Assembly (NCBI RefSeq): GCF_001879715.1
Contig: NZ_MNBW01000003.1
Span: 62,001-126,000 of the forward strand
DNA: 64,000 nt
Source: Nioella nitratireducens
GTDB lineage: Bacteria > Pseudomonadota > Alphaproteobacteria > Rhodobacterales > Rhodobacteraceae
Direction of reading: 5' to 3'
Shown here piece by piece: positions 43,771 through 53,145 of this stretch. The notes under the pieces were generated by a model, which worked only from the letters and a program-made list of their open reading frames with translations, was not told where the DNA came from and did no database searches. Position 1 is the stretch's first letter. The number at the start of each line of letters is the position of its first letter. Both the position numbers and the translations under genes were made by a program.

Positions 43771-44480
43771 GCGAGTGGAAAGCCAAACGGTTCTGGAGCG
43801 ACGCAACCGTCGGCGCAGAGGCTGACGGGTTTGCCGTGCTGCTGGATGGCCGCCCGGTGCGGACCCCGTTGAAGGCCCCGCTGACCCTGCCCACCCGAGA
43901 CATGGCCGAGGCCGTGGCCGCCGAATGGGCTGCGCAGGACAAGGTGATCGACCCGCTGTCGATGCCGGTGACCCGTTCGGCCAATGCCGCGCTGGACAAG
44001 GTCATGGTGCAAAAGGCCGAGGTCGCCGCGATGCTGGCGGCCTATGCGGAAACCGACCTGCTTTGTCACCGCGCCGAGTCGCCCGCCGAGCTGGTTGCGC
44101 AGCAAAACAAGGCGTGGAACCCGGTTCTGGACTGGGCCGCGAGCCGTTACGATGCGCCGCTAAAGGTGGTGAGCGGCATCCTGCCCGCCACCCATTCTGA
44201 CGCCAGCCTTGCCCGGTTCCGCGAAGAAGTGGCCCGGTTCCGGCCCTTCTCGTTGACCGCGCTGCACGATCTGGTGACGCTGTCCGGGTCACTGGTTCTC
44301 GGGCTCTATGCCGCAAGTGGCGAAGGCGACCCAGAAACGACATGGCACCTGAGTCGAATCGACGAGGATTGGCAGGTCTCGCAATGGGGCGAGGACGAGG
44401 AAGCGACCGAGTATGCAGAAAAAAAACGCGACGCCTTTTTGCACGCGGCCCGTTTTCTGACCCTCGCGCAAGGATCGTGA
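43767..44480 (+). CDS. ATP12-family F1-ATPase assembly chaperone
   Basis: 237 residues of the ATP12 family (PF07542), which protects the F1 alpha subunit during ATP synthase assembly in mitochondria and alphaproteobacteria. Typical stretches are MSEWKAKRFWSDATVG (after a short MGRA start), LDGRPVRTPLKAPLTLPT, AAEWAAQDKVIDPLSMPVTR and YAETDLLCHRAESP. The start ATG 43767 overlaps the HAD stop as ATGA. Its presence is a useful alphaproteobacterial mark. Last gene of the rarA unit. Confidence 0.9.
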   Translation: MSEWKAKRFWSDATVGAEADGFAVLLDGRPVRTPLKAPLTLPTRDMAEAVAAEWAAQDKVIDPLSMPVTRSANAALDKVMVQKAEVAAMLAAYAETDLLCHRAESPAELVAQQNKAWNPVLDWAASRYDAPLKVVSGILPATHSDASLARFREEVARFRPFSLTALHDLVTLSGSLVLGLYAASGEGDPETTWHLSRIDEDWQVSQWGEDEEATEYAEKKRDAFLHAARFLTLAQGS

Positions 44481-44714
44481 CGAAGAGCATAGCGCCTTGA
44501 TAACGCTGTTGCGCAGGGAATAGGCAGAGCGCCTGATTGCCCCTGCGTAAACCGACCGGGAGCGGCTTTCCTGGTTCACCACCCTTGACCTGTCCCGTCA
44601 GATTTGCCCAATTAAAGGGCGAGGACCGACCTGTGACGGGTCGTTCCCTCCCAATTCAAAGGTCATACTGGCCGAAAAACGCCCATAAGGGCGAACCATC
44701 AGGAAGAGGTAAAC
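44481..44714 (+). other. spacer upstream of aapJ
   Basis: 234 bases without a gene. TTGACC (44585-44590) followed at 17-20 bases by AT-rich CCAATTAAA is a weak promoter candidate. A small hairpin CGCCC-ATAA-GGGCG (44680-44693) lies just before the aapJ ribosome site. No terminator for the upstream operon is evident. Confidence 0.4.
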
Positions 44715-45731
44715 ATGAAAAAATCCGTTCTTCTCGGCACGCTTGCTGTGGCAGGTCTCGCTGCCGGAGTCGCATCTGCGTCGACTCTGGAAGAAGTGCA
44801 GGCCCGCGGCGCACTGAACTGTGGCGTGACCACGGGGCTCGTGGGCTTTGCTGCGCCGGACGCGAACGGCGAATGGGACGGCTTCGACGTCGGCGTTTGC
44901 CGCGCTGTCGCTGCTGCCGTTCTTGGCGATCCGTCCGCTGTGAACTTCGTGCCCACCACCGGCCAGACCCGCTTTACCGCGCTGGCATCGGGTGAGATCG
45001 ACATGCTGGCCCGGAACACCACCTGGACCTTCAGCCGCGACGTTGACCTGCGGTTCGAATTCACCGGCGTCAACTACTACGATGGTCAGGGCTTCATGGT
45101 TCCCCGCGAACTGGGCGTCTCCTCGGCCATGGAGCTGGACGGCGCGACCGTTTGTATCCAGACCGGCACCACGACCGAGCTCAACCTGGCGGACTTCTTC
45201 GCCTCGAACAACATGAGCTACGAGCCGGTTCCGATCGAAACCAACGCCGAAGCGCAGCAGCAGTATCTTGCCGGTGCCTGTGACGTGTACACCACCGACG
45301 CCTCCGGTCTGGCCGCAACCCGCGCCACGTTCGAAGATCCGACGGCACACGTGATCCTGCCGGAAATCATCTCGAAAGAGCCGCTCGGCCCGCTTGTGCG
45401 CCATGGCGACAACGAATGGGGTGATATCGTTCGCTGGACCCTCAACGCGCTGATCGCGGCTGAGGAACTGGGCATCACTTCTGCCAACGTGGCCGAACTG
45501 GCTGCCGGCACCAACAACCCGGAAATCAACCGTATGCTCGGCTCCGAGGGTGACCTCGGCGGCATGATGGGCCTCAGCTCTGACTGGGCTGTGAATGCGA
45601 TTTCCGCGGGCGGAAACTACGGTGAGCTGTTCGAGCGTAACATCGGTGAGAACACCCCGATCGGTCTGGCGCGCGGCCTGAACGCGCAGTGGACTGACGG
45701 CGGCCTGCTCTACTCGCCCCCGTTCCGCTAA
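44715..45731 (+). CDS. aapJ: general L-amino acid ABC transporter substrate-binding protein
   Basis: Periplasmic receptor (AapJ/BztA type) for a broad set of L-amino acids; 338 residues with a clear signal peptide (LLGTLAVAGLAAGVASA, cleavage before STLEE). It begins the SBP_bac_3 fold with VQARGALNCGVTTGLVGFA. Cys147 and Cys189 (VCIQTGTTTE and AGACDVYTT) are likely to form the lobe-II disulfide of this subfamily. AGGAAGAGG precedes the ATG. A hairpin separates it from the permease genes. Confidence 0.95.
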   Translation: MKKSVLLGTLAVAGLAAGVASASTLEEVQARGALNCGVTTGLVGFAAPDANGEWDGFDVGVCRAVAAAVLGDPSAVNFVPTTGQTRFTALASGEIDMLARNTTWTFSRDVDLRFEFTGVNYYDGQGFMVPRELGVSSAMELDGATVCIQTGTTTELNLADFFASNNMSYEPVPIETNAEAQQQYLAGACDVYTTDASGLAATRATFEDPTAHVILPEIISKEPLGPLVRHGDNEWGDIVRWTLNALIAAEELGITSANVAELAAGTNNPEINRMLGSEGDLGGMMGLSSDWAVNAISAGGNYGELFERNIGENTPIGLARGLNAQWTDGGLLYSPPFR

Positions 45732-45747
45732 TATATCCGCACTTGGG

Positions 45748-45770
45748 AGGGCGCGGCATGGCCGCGCCCT
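45748..45770 (+). terminator. stem-loop between aapJ and aapQ
   Basis: Perfect 10-bp stem AGGGCGCGGC-ATG-GCCGCGCCCT followed by TCTTCCC. Such stem-loops after binding-protein genes usually stabilise the upstream mRNA or partly terminate, so that the receptor is made in excess. The rest of 45732-45880 shows no feature. Confidence 0.7.
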
Positions 45771-45880
45771 TCTTCCCATTGCACCTCACCAGAGATTGAC
45801 CACGCGGCCAAAACGCCCCCCAACGGGGTGGCTGGTGGCCCGTTGGTCGCTCCTCCAGCGACAGTCGGGGTTGCCAGCTC

Positions 45881-47419
45881 ATGTCAACAACAACCGAACC
45901 ACCCGTTGAGTCCTTTCGACTCAGCCAATTGATCTACGACACCCGATACAGGTCCATGACCATTCAGGTTGTCGCGCTCCTCCTCATTGCTCTCGCCTTT
46001 TACTGGTTGGGCCACAACATCGTGTCCAACCTGAGGCAGCTCGGAAAGGACTTCGATTTCGGATTCCTCTGGTCCCGTTCGGGCTATGACATCAACCAAA
46101 GGCTCATCGAGTATTCCAACAACTCCACCCATGGCCGCGCTGCGCTGGTGGGTATTCTGAACACCATGCTTGTGGCGGCCTTGGGCTGCGCACTGGCAAC
46201 CATCCTCGGCGTCATCGCCGGTGTCTTGCGTTTGTCCAAGAACTGGATCGTCGCGCGGTTGATGACGGTCTATGTGGAAGGCTTCCGCAACATTCCGCTG
46301 CTGCTGTGGATCATCCTGATCTTCGCGATCATGACCGAGGCGACACCGCAACCCCGCGATTTCCGTGGGGACAACCCCGACGCATCCATGATCCTGTTCG
46401 ACAGTGTTGCGGTCACCAACCGCGGGATCTTTATCCCGTCGCCGGTTTGGGGGGATGGGGCAGGTCTGCTGCTGATCGTCTTCGCCTTGTCGCTGGCGGC
46501 CATCTGGGCCTTTCGGCGCTATGCGCACAAACGTCAGGAAGCGACCGGCGACATCCTACCCGTCTTCCCGGTGTCCCTGGGCCTGTTCCTTGTCCCGACG
46601 CTGCTGGTCTATTTTGCCTTCTCGGCAGCGATTTCGCGCGATCAATATCCCCTCATGGGGGTCGGCGGCCAACAGGGCGCCACGCTGGAACAGTTCGTGG
46701 AAGAGAACAGAAACCCGTCGATCTGTGCGATCCCGGATACCGCCGTGGTCAACCTGTCGACGGAATTGCGCGCCATTGGGCAACGGGCCGACATCGTCTC
46801 GGTCAGCAGCGCCGCGCAGATGCAGGAAAGCCTGCAATCAGGCGATTGCGTTCTGGCGGTCATGCCCCCGGATGTCGCGGCCACGATGGCCGGGTCTCTG
46901 GACGGTGTCGATCTGGTGACGCTGGGGCAGACGATTGACCGTGGCCGTCCGTTGCAGTTCGAACGCCCGCAGCTTGCCGGGTTCAACTTCGAGGGGGGCA
47001 TCCAGCTTCGCAACTCGCTTATCGCGCTGTGGTTTGCGCTGTCGCTCTATACCGGGGCCTTCATCGCCGAGATCGTCCGTGCTGGCATCCTTGCGGTCAG
47101 CCGGGGCCAGACCGAGGCGGCCTTTGCCTTGGGCTTGCAACCGAGCCGCACCATGAACCTCGTGATCCTGCCGCAAGCGCTGCGGGTCATCATTCCACCG
47201 CTCATCTCGCAATACCTGAACCTGACCAAGAACAGTTCGCTGGCCATCGCCGTTGGCTACATGGACGTGCGATCCACCCTTGGCGGCATCACGATCAACC
47301 AGACCGGGCGAGAGCTGGAGGGCATGTTGCTGCTCGGCCTGTTCTATCTGGTGCTGTCGCTGCTGATCTCGGGTGTGATGAACATCTACAACACCTCCGT
47401 CAAGCTGAAGGAGCGGTGA
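45881..47419 (+). CDS. aapQ: amino acid ABC transporter permease AapQ/BztB, with extra periplasmic segment
   Basis: 512 residues. Membrane helices near 30-47 and 85-150 and the C-terminal part with the EAA loop RGQTEAAFALGLQPSRTMNL fit AapQ. It is about 100 residues longer than the roughly 400-residue AapQ proteins I know. The extra part lies near residues 264-355 in a periplasmic loop: GATLEQFVEENRNPSICAI, later LQSGDCVLAVMPPDVAAT. It holds Cys282 and Cys323, 41 apart, against 42 in AapJ, and nearby residues look alike. No clear Shine-Dalgarno. aapM follows after one base. Confidence 0.92.
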   Translation: MSTTTEPPVESFRLSQLIYDTRYRSMTIQVVALLLIALAFYWLGHNIVSNLRQLGKDFDFGFLWSRSGYDINQRLIEYSNNSTHGRAALVGILNTMLVAALGCALATILGVIAGVLRLSKNWIVARLMTVYVEGFRNIPLLLWIILIFAIMTEATPQPRDFRGDNPDASMILFDSVAVTNRGIFIPSPVWGDGAGLLLIVFALSLAAIWAFRRYAHKRQEATGDILPVFPVSLGLFLVPTLLVYFAFSAAISRDQYPLMGVGGQQGATLEQFVEENRNPSICAIPDTAVVNLSTELRAIGQRADIVSVSSAAQMQESLQSGDCVLAVMPPDVAATMAGSLDGVDLVTLGQTIDRGRPLQFERPQLAGFNFEGGIQLRNSLIALWFALSLYTGAFIAEIVRAGILAVSRGQTEAAFALGLQPSRTMNLVILPQALRVIIPPLISQYLNLTKNSSLAIAVGYMDVRSTLGGITINQTGRELEGMLLLGLFYLVLSLLISGVMNIYNTSVKLKER

Positions 47420-47420
47420 G

Positions 47421-48725
47421 ATGAACCATTCTCAACCTTTTGTTCGCACCCAGATGCTTGAGGCCAAGGAGCCGCCCCTTGCGGAAAAAGGGGTGGTGAA
47501 GTGGATGCGCGAGAACCTGTTCTCGTCTTGGCTGAACGCGTTCCTGACAATCGTGTCGATCCTGTTGATCTACTGGGTTCTGGATCACCTGCTGCCGTGG
47601 ATGCTGGGTGGAATCTGGAACGCGGATTCGCTGAGCCAGTGCCGGGAAATCCGGGATTCCCTGTATCCAGACGGCCGTGACGTGGCCTGTTGGGCGGTTC
47701 TTTCGGATCGCTGGCATCAGCTGTTGTTCGGGTTCTACCCGCCAGAGCTGTATTGGCGTCCGATCCTGACGCTGGTCATGTTCGGAGCGGCCATTTCGCC
47801 CATCCTGTTCAACGGCGTGCCGCGCAAGTTGTTCATCCTTACGGCGATTGCCCCGTTCGCGGCTTTCTGGCTGCTGTGGGGCGGGTCTGTCTGGATGCCG
47901 GTCGTCGTGGCGCTTGGCTTCGTGATTGGCTGGGCCGTGATGAAATTCGCCTCGATGCCGCTTGGCAGTCTGGTTGCCACGATCCTGACGATCCTCTTGC
48001 CTGTAGCCTACTGGCTGTTCCTGGCCGGGCCGCTGGCAGGGGCGCTGGATGCCGCTGTTCCGGTTGGCATCGAGGCGGTGCAGACCGATGATTTCGGCGG
48101 CTTCATGCTGGCGCTTGTCATCGGGGTGTCCGGGATTGTCCTGTCGCTGCCGCTTGGCATCGTGCTGGCGCTTGGGCGGCAGTCTGACCTGTTCATCATC
48201 AACAAATGCTCGGTGGCCTTCATCGAGATCATCCGGGGCGTGCCCCTGATCGTGTGGCTGTTCACCGCCTCGCTGCTGTTGAACTACTTTCTGCCTCCGG
48301 GCGTGCAGTTCGACATCATGCTGCGGGTGATCATCATGGTGACGCTCTTCTCCTCGGCCTATATTGCCGAGGTGGTTCGCGGGGGCCTCGCGGCCCTGCC
48401 ACGCGGGCAATACGAGGGCGCTGACAGTCTGGGGCTGAACTACTGGCAGTCCATGCAGCTGATCATCCTGCCGCAGGCGTTGAAGATTTCGATCCCGGGG
48501 ATCGTTTCCACCTTCATCGGCCTGTTCAAGGATACGACGCTGGTGGTCTTCATCGGCCTTCTGGACCCGATCGGCCTGTCAAACTCGATTCGGGCATCGA
48601 CCGATTGGAACGGCATCTATTGGGAGCTGTTCATCTTCATCGGCCTGTGCTTCTGGATCTTTTGTTTTTCCATGTCCCGCTATTCGCAATGGTTGGAGCG
48701 CAAGCTTCACACCGGGCATCGTTAA
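47421..48725 (+). CDS. aapM: amino acid ABC transporter permease AapM/BztC
   Basis: Second permease of the transporter, 434 residues. An N-terminal helix and a cytoplasmic/periplasmic region with Cys residues (SLSQCREIRDSLYPDGRDVA) come before further helices. The EAA loop is LPRGQYEGADSLGLNYWQSM, and GIVSTFIGLFKDTTLVVFIG is characteristic of this subfamily. GAAGGAGCGG precedes the ATG; the stop is followed by aapP after 12 bases. Confidence 0.94.
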   Translation: MNHSQPFVRTQMLEAKEPPLAEKGVVKWMRENLFSSWLNAFLTIVSILLIYWVLDHLLPWMLGGIWNADSLSQCREIRDSLYPDGRDVACWAVLSDRWHQLLFGFYPPELYWRPILTLVMFGAAISPILFNGVPRKLFILTAIAPFAAFWLLWGGSVWMPVVVALGFVIGWAVMKFASMPLGSLVATILTILLPVAYWLFLAGPLAGALDAAVPVGIEAVQTDDFGGFMLALVIGVSGIVLSLPLGIVLALGRQSDLFIINKCSVAFIEIIRGVPLIVWLFTASLLLNYFLPPGVQFDIMLRVIIMVTLFSSAYIAEVVRGGLAALPRGQYEGADSLGLNYWQSMQLIILPQALKISIPGIVSTFIGLFKDTTLVVFIGLLDPIGLSNSIRASTDWNGIYWELFIFIGLCFWIFCFSMSRYSQWLERKLHTGHR

Positions 48726-48737
48726 GGAGACGTCCCA

Positions 48738-49538
48738 ATGACTGACGCTCAATCAATCGCAGAGAACCGGCAAATCGACCGGTCGCACATGAAGGTCTCG
48801 GACGAGGTCGCCATCGACATCTCGGGTATGAACAAGTGGTATGGCACCTTCCACGTGCTCAAGGATATCGACCTGACCGTCTATCGTGGCGAACGGATCG
48901 TGATCTGTGGCCCGTCCGGCTCGGGCAAATCCACGCTGATCCGGTGCATCAACGCACTGGAAGAACACCAGCAGGGCAAGATCGTGGTGGACGGCACCGA
49001 ACTGTCGAACGACCTCAAGAACATTGACAAGATCCGGTCCGAGGTTGGCATGTGCTTTCAGCACTTCAACCTGTTTCCGCACCTGACGATCCTTGAAAAC
49101 TGCACGTTGGCCCCGATCTGGGTGCGCAAGACGCCCAAGAGAGAAGCTGAAGAAACGGCGATGCATTTCCTGCACAAGGTCAAGATCCCCGAACAGGCCG
49201 ACAAGTATCCCGGCCAGCTTTCGGGCGGTCAGCAGCAGCGTGTGGCGATTGCCCGGTCGCTGTGCATGCGGCCCCGGATCATGCTGTTCGACGAACCGAC
49301 GTCGGCCCTCGACCCCGAGATGATCAAAGAGGTGCTCGACACCATGATCGAACTGGCGGAAGAGGGCATGACCATGCTGTGTGTGACCCACGAGATGGGT
49401 TTTGCGCGGCAGGTCGCCAACCGCGTGATCTTCATGGACGCGGGCCAGATCGTGGAACAGAACGAGCCGGAACCGTTCTTTACCAATCCGCAGTCCGAGC
49501 GGACCAAGCTGTTCCTCAGCCAGATCCTCGGCCACTGA
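48738..49538 (+). CDS. aapP: amino acid ABC transporter ATP-binding protein
   Basis: 266 residues. Walker [16 protein letters not shown], signature [15 protein letters not shown], Walker [15 protein letters not shown], switch His in CVTHEMGFA. Polar amino acid transporter class (GlnQ/BztD type). TAAGGAG lies before the ATG and overlaps the aapM stop. A strong terminator ends the operon 25 bases later. Confidence 0.97.
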   Translation: MTDAQSIAENRQIDRSHMKVSDEVAIDISGMNKWYGTFHVLKDIDLTVYRGERIVICGPSGSGKSTLIRCINALEEHQQGKIVVDGTELSNDLKNIDKIRSEVGMCFQHFNLFPHLTILENCTLAPIWVRKTPKREAEETAMHFLHKVKIPEQADKYPGQLSGGQQQRVAIARSLCMRPRIMLFDEPTSALDPEMIKEVLDTMIELAEEGMTMLCVTHEMGFARQVANRVIFMDAGQIVEQNEPEPFFTNPQSERTKLFLSQILGH

Positions 49539-49562
49539 TTGGGCCGAGAATAGACAGTCCAG

Positions 49563-49591
49563 ACGCCCCGGTCGCAAGGCCGGGGCGTTTT
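49563..49591 (+). terminator. intrinsic terminator of aapJQMP
   Basis: Perfect 9-bp stem ACGCCCCGG / CCGGGGCGT, 8-base loop, followed by TTT. It may also serve the convergent sixA gene. Confidence 0.85.
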
Positions 49592-49609
49592 GCATTGGGT
49601 CAAGCTGGG

Positions 49610-50122
49610 TCAGGCTGGGTCGGGCAGCTCGCGCGGGACGGCAAAGGCGACGATCTGCCCTGTGTCGGGGCACAGGTCAGACCAGTCGTCGATGTTGAAC
49701 CGCATCACGCAGGTTGCACCGGTGGGGTAGTGGCAGAATTTCGGGTGCGCGGCCGGGGCGGCGGCAAGCCACCCGGCCAAGGCCGCCGTGCCCGGATTGT
49801 GCGCGACCACGGCCAGGGTCGCGCCGGTGGCAGAGCGGAGCTGGTCCAGCATCTGCTTGGGCGCGGCGAGGTAGAGCGCCCGGAGCAAGGTGGGAGCCGG
49901 GGCCGATGGCAGGAAGGGGGCGATCCCCGCCCATGTTTCCTGCGTGCGGGTCGCGGTCGAACACAGCACCTCGTCCGGCACTGTTTCAAGGCCCGCCAAC
50001 CAGTGCCCGACCCGAGGGGCAGAGGCGCGGCCCCGTGCGTTGAGCGGGCGGTCATGATCGGGCAGGCTCTGGTCGTCCCAATCGGATTTTGCGTGACGGA
50101 TCAGGATCAGGGTGCGGGTCAT
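49610..50122 (-). CDS. SixA-type histidine phosphatase
   Basis: 170 residues of the histidine phosphatase (phosphoglycerate mutase-like) superfamily. The catalytic motif is LILIRHAKSDWDD, and the second catalytic His lies in LAVVAHNPG. SixA removes phosphate from His in HPt domains in E. coli; here the target is unknown. The ATG overlaps the ferredoxin-like gene stop as ATGA. Last gene of the rpmH-to-sixA series. Confidence 0.83.
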   Translation of the reverse strand: MTRTLILIRHAKSDWDDQSLPDHDRPLNARGRASAPRVGHWLAGLETVPDEVLCSTATRTQETWAGIAPFLPSAPAPTLLRALYLAAPKQMLDQLRSATGATLAVVAHNPGTAALAGWLAAAPAAHPKFCHYPTGATCVMRFNIDDWSDLCPDTGQIVAFAVPRELPDPA

Positions 50123-50763
50123 CGGTGGAAATGCCTCATGTAATGGGCGGATTGCGCGGCATCGCGGCCAAAGCGTTGGCTGACTGGGCAGATTTGGCGC
50201 ACCAGGCAGCCGCCGGTCAGGCAGTCGGCCCCTTGGGGCGTATCCAGGTAGGCGTGGCAGGCGGGCACATCATACGGCTCGGACCCAAGCGCGCCAATCG
50301 GGCATGCGGTCAGGCAGTGTTGGGCGCAGCCCGCGCATGGGCTGACGGCGGGTGCAGGGGGCAGGTCGATCCGGCCTGGCAACAAGATCGCGCCCCGGAT
50401 CGAGATCATCAACCCCGCCGTGTCGTGCACCAACATTCCCACCGGGCTGGCCCACGCCCGCCCGGTGCGCTTGGCCCATGCGATGAAGGGGGCATAGGGC
50501 GGGCCGTCGAATGGAAAATGCGCTGCGCCGCCAAGCGTGTCGGCAAGCCCGCCGATGATTCGGCTGGACCAGCGGTCGATCGGGTCGGGGGCACCGTCAG
50601 TGAGTTCCGGTTCAGCGGTCACATGCGCCCAGAACCCCGGTTCCAGCGGCGACAACATGATCAGCGTGCCGGGCGCGCACCCATCATCCGTGCCCGCATG
50701 AAACGCGCCGAAAATGTCCAGATGATGCCGCGCGGCGCGCTGACGGATCGTGTCGTAAATCAT
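50119..50763 (-). CDS. 4Fe-4S ferredoxin-type protein related to the QueG C-terminal region
   Basis: 214 residues from ATG 50763. Two clusters are possible: CAGCAQHCLTACP is a full CxxCxxxCxxxCP motif, and a later set appears in CLTGGCLVRQICPV. The N-terminal part (HFPFDGPPYAPFIAWAKR) resembles the substrate-side region of epoxyqueuosine reductase-like proteins but is too short for the cobalamin domain. Function unknown. Coupled to sixA by ATGA and 39 bases after argB. Confidence 0.7.
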   Translation of the reverse strand: MIYDTIRQRAARHHLDIFGAFHAGTDDGCAPGTLIMLSPLEPGFWAHVTAEPELTDGAPDPIDRWSSRIIGGLADTLGGAAHFPFDGPPYAPFIAWAKRTGRAWASPVGMLVHDTAGLMISIRGAILLPGRIDLPPAPAVSPCAGCAQHCLTACPIGALGSEPYDVPACHAYLDTPQGADCLTGGCLVRQICPVSQRFGRDAAQSAHYMRHFHR

Positions 50764-50802
50764 GATCGGCACAGTGCGCAGCCCTGGGCCGCTTGGCAAG
50801 CC

Positions 50803-51669
50803 TCAGGCCCGGATCATGCTGCCCGCGCCGTGATCTGTGAAGAGTTCCAACAGCACGGCGTTGGCGACACGCCCGTCAACGATGGTGCAGGCCCGCACCC
50901 CGCCTCGTACCGCCTTTACCGCGGTTTCGGTCTTGGGAATCATGCCGCCCGCGATCACGCCCTCGGCGGTCATCGCCTCGACCTCGGTGGCGGTCAGTTC
51001 GGTCACCACCTCGCCCGACGCGTTCTTGACGCCAGCGACATCGGTCAGCAGCAAGAGCCGGTCCGCCTTGAGCGCCGCCGCGATGGCCCCGGCGGCGGTG
51101 TCGCCATTGACGTTGAAGGTTTCACCCGCGCGGCCCGCGCCCAAGGGCGCGATGACGGGGATCATGTTATCCTCGAACAGGTTGAACAGAACGCTGGGGT
51201 CCATTTCCGCCGGTTCCCCGACAAAGCCGAGCGCTGGGTCCGCCGGGTCGCAGATCATCAGGTTGGCGTCCTTGCCGGACAGGCCCACCGCCTTGCCGCC
51301 CTGCGCGTTGATCGCCTGCACGATGCGCTTGTTGACCATGCCAGAGAGGACCATTTCCACCACGTCCACGGTGGCGGCGTCGGTCACGCGCTTGCCGTTC
51401 ACGAAGTCGGATTTCACCCCAAGCTTGCCGAGCATTTCGTTGATCATCGGGCCGCCGCCATGAACGATCACCGGGTTCGCGCCCACTTGCTGCATCAGCA
51501 CGACATCGCGGGCAAAGCTCGCCATGGCGTCGTCATCGCCCATGGCGTGACCGCCGAATTTTATCACCACGATCGAATCCGTGTAGCGCTGCATATAGGG
51601 CAGCGCCTCGGACAGCGTGCGGGCGGTGGCGGCGTAGTCGCGGGAGGTCATGGTCACTTGTTTCTTCAT
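50803..51669 (-). CDS. argB: acetylglutamate kinase
   Basis: Second enzyme of arginine biosynthesis, phosphorylating N-acetyl-L-glutamate; 288 residues. Motifs: [26 protein letters not shown] and [18 protein letters not shown]. The N-terminal helix ([20 protein letters not shown]) is the type that allows arginine-sensitive hexamers in many bacteria. It follows engB after about 80 bases. Confidence 0.96.
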   Translation of the reverse strand: MKKQVTMTSRDYAATARTLSEALPYMQRYTDSIVVIKFGGHAMGDDDAMASFARDVVLMQQVGANPVIVHGGGPMINEMLGKLGVKSDFVNGKRVTDAATVDVVEMVLSGMVNKRIVQAINAQGGKAVGLSGKDANLMICDPADPALGFVGEPAEMDPSVLFNLFEDNMIPVIAPLGAGRAGETFNVNGDTAAGAIAAALKADRLLLLTDVAGVKNASGEVVTELTATEVEAMTAEGVIAGGMIPKTETAVKAVRGGVRACTIVDGRVANAVLLELFTDHGAGSMIRA

Positions 51670-51751
51670 CGCTCTGCCCTATCGTCACGCCTTGTTAGCC
51701 TTACCGGGGCAGGCGCTCAAGTGGGAGTGAGGCGGCCGGGTGCAGGCGCGT

Positions 51752-52405
51752 TTACCCGGCAATCCCGGCAATGATCGCGCGCAGAGTGGCAATGCCCACG
51801 CCTTTTTCGGACGAGGTTGCCACGATCTCGGGGTAGGCGGCGGGGTGTTTGGCAAGGGCGCCGCGCACCTGCGCCAGGATTTTCCCCATCTCGGCCTGCT
51901 TGATCTTGTCGGCCTTGGTCATCACCACCTGAAACGGCACGGCGGATTTGTCGAGCAGGTCCATGATCTCTTCATCGACGGCCTTTGCGCCGTGACGGCT
52001 GTCGATCAACACGAAGGCGCGGCGCAGGTTCGCGCGGCCCGAGAGGTAGGCCTTTAGCAACCGCTGCCACTTTTCCACGACATGGACGGGCGCATTGGCA
52101 AAGCCATAGCCGGGCAGGTCGACCAGATAGTGGCTGTCGGCGATGGTGAAGAAGTTGATTTCCTGCGTGCGGCCCGGTGTGTTCGAGGCGCGGGCCAGCG
52201 CCTTGCGCCCCGTTACCGCGTTGATCAGGGTCGATTTGCCCACGTTCGAGCGGCCTGCGAAGCAAACCTCGACACGGTCGCCCGGTGGCATTCCGTCCAT
52301 GGCGACGACGCCTTTGAGAAAGTCAGAGCCCGCAGCAAACAGCAACCGGCCCTGTTCGGCGGTCTGCTCATCCGGTTTCTCTGCAAGGGGGAAGCGGATT
52401 TCCAT
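51752..52405 (-). CDS. engB: ribosome biogenesis GTP-binding protein EngB/YsxC
   Basis: 217 residues. G1 AGRSNVGKSTLIN, G3 DLPGYGFA, G4 MTKADKIKQ and the extended N-terminal part typical of EngB, required for 50S maturation in many bacteria. Two starts are possible: TTG 52411 overlaps the MOSC stop as TTGA, whereas ATG 52405 has GAGGTG at eight bases and was preferred. Confidence 0.94.
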   Translation of the reverse strand: MEIRFPLAEKPDEQTAEQGRLLFAAGSDFLKGVVAMDGMPPGDRVEVCFAGRSNVGKSTLINAVTGRKALARASNTPGRTQEINFFTIADSHYLVDLPGYGFANAPVHVVEKWQRLLKAYLSGRANLRRAFVLIDSRHGAKAVDEEIMDLLDKSAVPFQVVMTKADKIKQAEMGKILAQVRGALAKHPAAYPEIVATSSEKGVGIATLRAIIAGIAG

Positions 52406-52407
52406 TG

Positions 52408-53145
52408 TCAAAGCACCTCTGCCGTGTCGCCAACCGCGATATCGCCCGAGGTCACGACCTCGCCATAGACGCAGAATTCGCGGTTTTCATTCAGAACGCT
52501 CAGCGTATCCGCGTCGCGTTTTCCGGTATCGGGGTTGGCCGCGGTGGCCATGCAGCGCACCACGGGTTCACGAATAGCAATCTCGGCGCTGCCGATCCGC
52601 AGGGTCTTGCCGACCAGGTCGATCTCTTCCCACGGGGCCAATCCGTCGAGCCAGATATTCGACCGCCAGCGTTTCGGTGACAGAGAGCGGCCGATCCGTT
52701 GTTCCACCACCCGGTGCGAGGCAAGGTTGCCAAGGCTGACCGAGGGGTAGTCGGTATCCGTCATCCCGCGGCCCGGAACCCGCACGATGCGTTGCGACAC
52801 CGCCCGGTCGGGGGCCATCAGAGGCCGCGTCCAGTCGATCAGCGCTTGCGGGGCGTCGTCGGGGCGAAAGGTCAGGTCGGGCAGGTCGGGATGGCTGAGG
52901 GTGAGCGTCTCGGTCGCCTCGTCAAGCCTTGCGTTGATGGCCGTCAGGCCCGGCAGCTTGGTGCCGATCGAGAAGTTTACGCAAGGGGCCCAGCTTGTGC
53001 CATCTGTCCTGGCCGCGTCATGCGCAACCGCCCAGACCCGATCCCATGGAAAGGTCATGCCCGCCGTAAGGCGGGCATGGGGCAGGGCCTCTCGGCCATG
53101 GCTCTTGATCGGATGACGCCAGAGCTGGGTGACCGTGGCCGTCAT
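52408..53145 (-). CDS. MOSC domain-containing protein
   Basis: 245 residues. An N-terminal MOSC beta-barrel-like domain (VTQLWRHPIKSHGREAL) comes before a MOSC domain (about 110-240) with RWRSNIWLDGLAPWEE and the Cys in PVVRCMATAANPDTG, which in MOSC proteins can bind molybdenum cofactor or sulfur. Substrate unknown; YcbX/mARC-like reductases are relatives. The ATG overlaps the yidC stop (TGATG). Confidence 0.84.
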   Translation of the reverse strand: MTATVTQLWRHPIKSHGREALPHARLTAGMTFPWDRVWAVAHDAARTDGTSWAPCVNFSIGTKLPGLTAINARLDEATETLTLSHPDLPDLTFRPDDAPQALIDWTRPLMAPDRAVSQRIVRVPGRGMTDTDYPSVSLGNLASHRVVEQRIGRSLSPKRWRSNIWLDGLAPWEEIDLVGKTLRIGSAEIAIREPVVRCMATAANPDTGKRDADTLSVLNENREFCVYGEVVTSGDIAVGDTAEVL

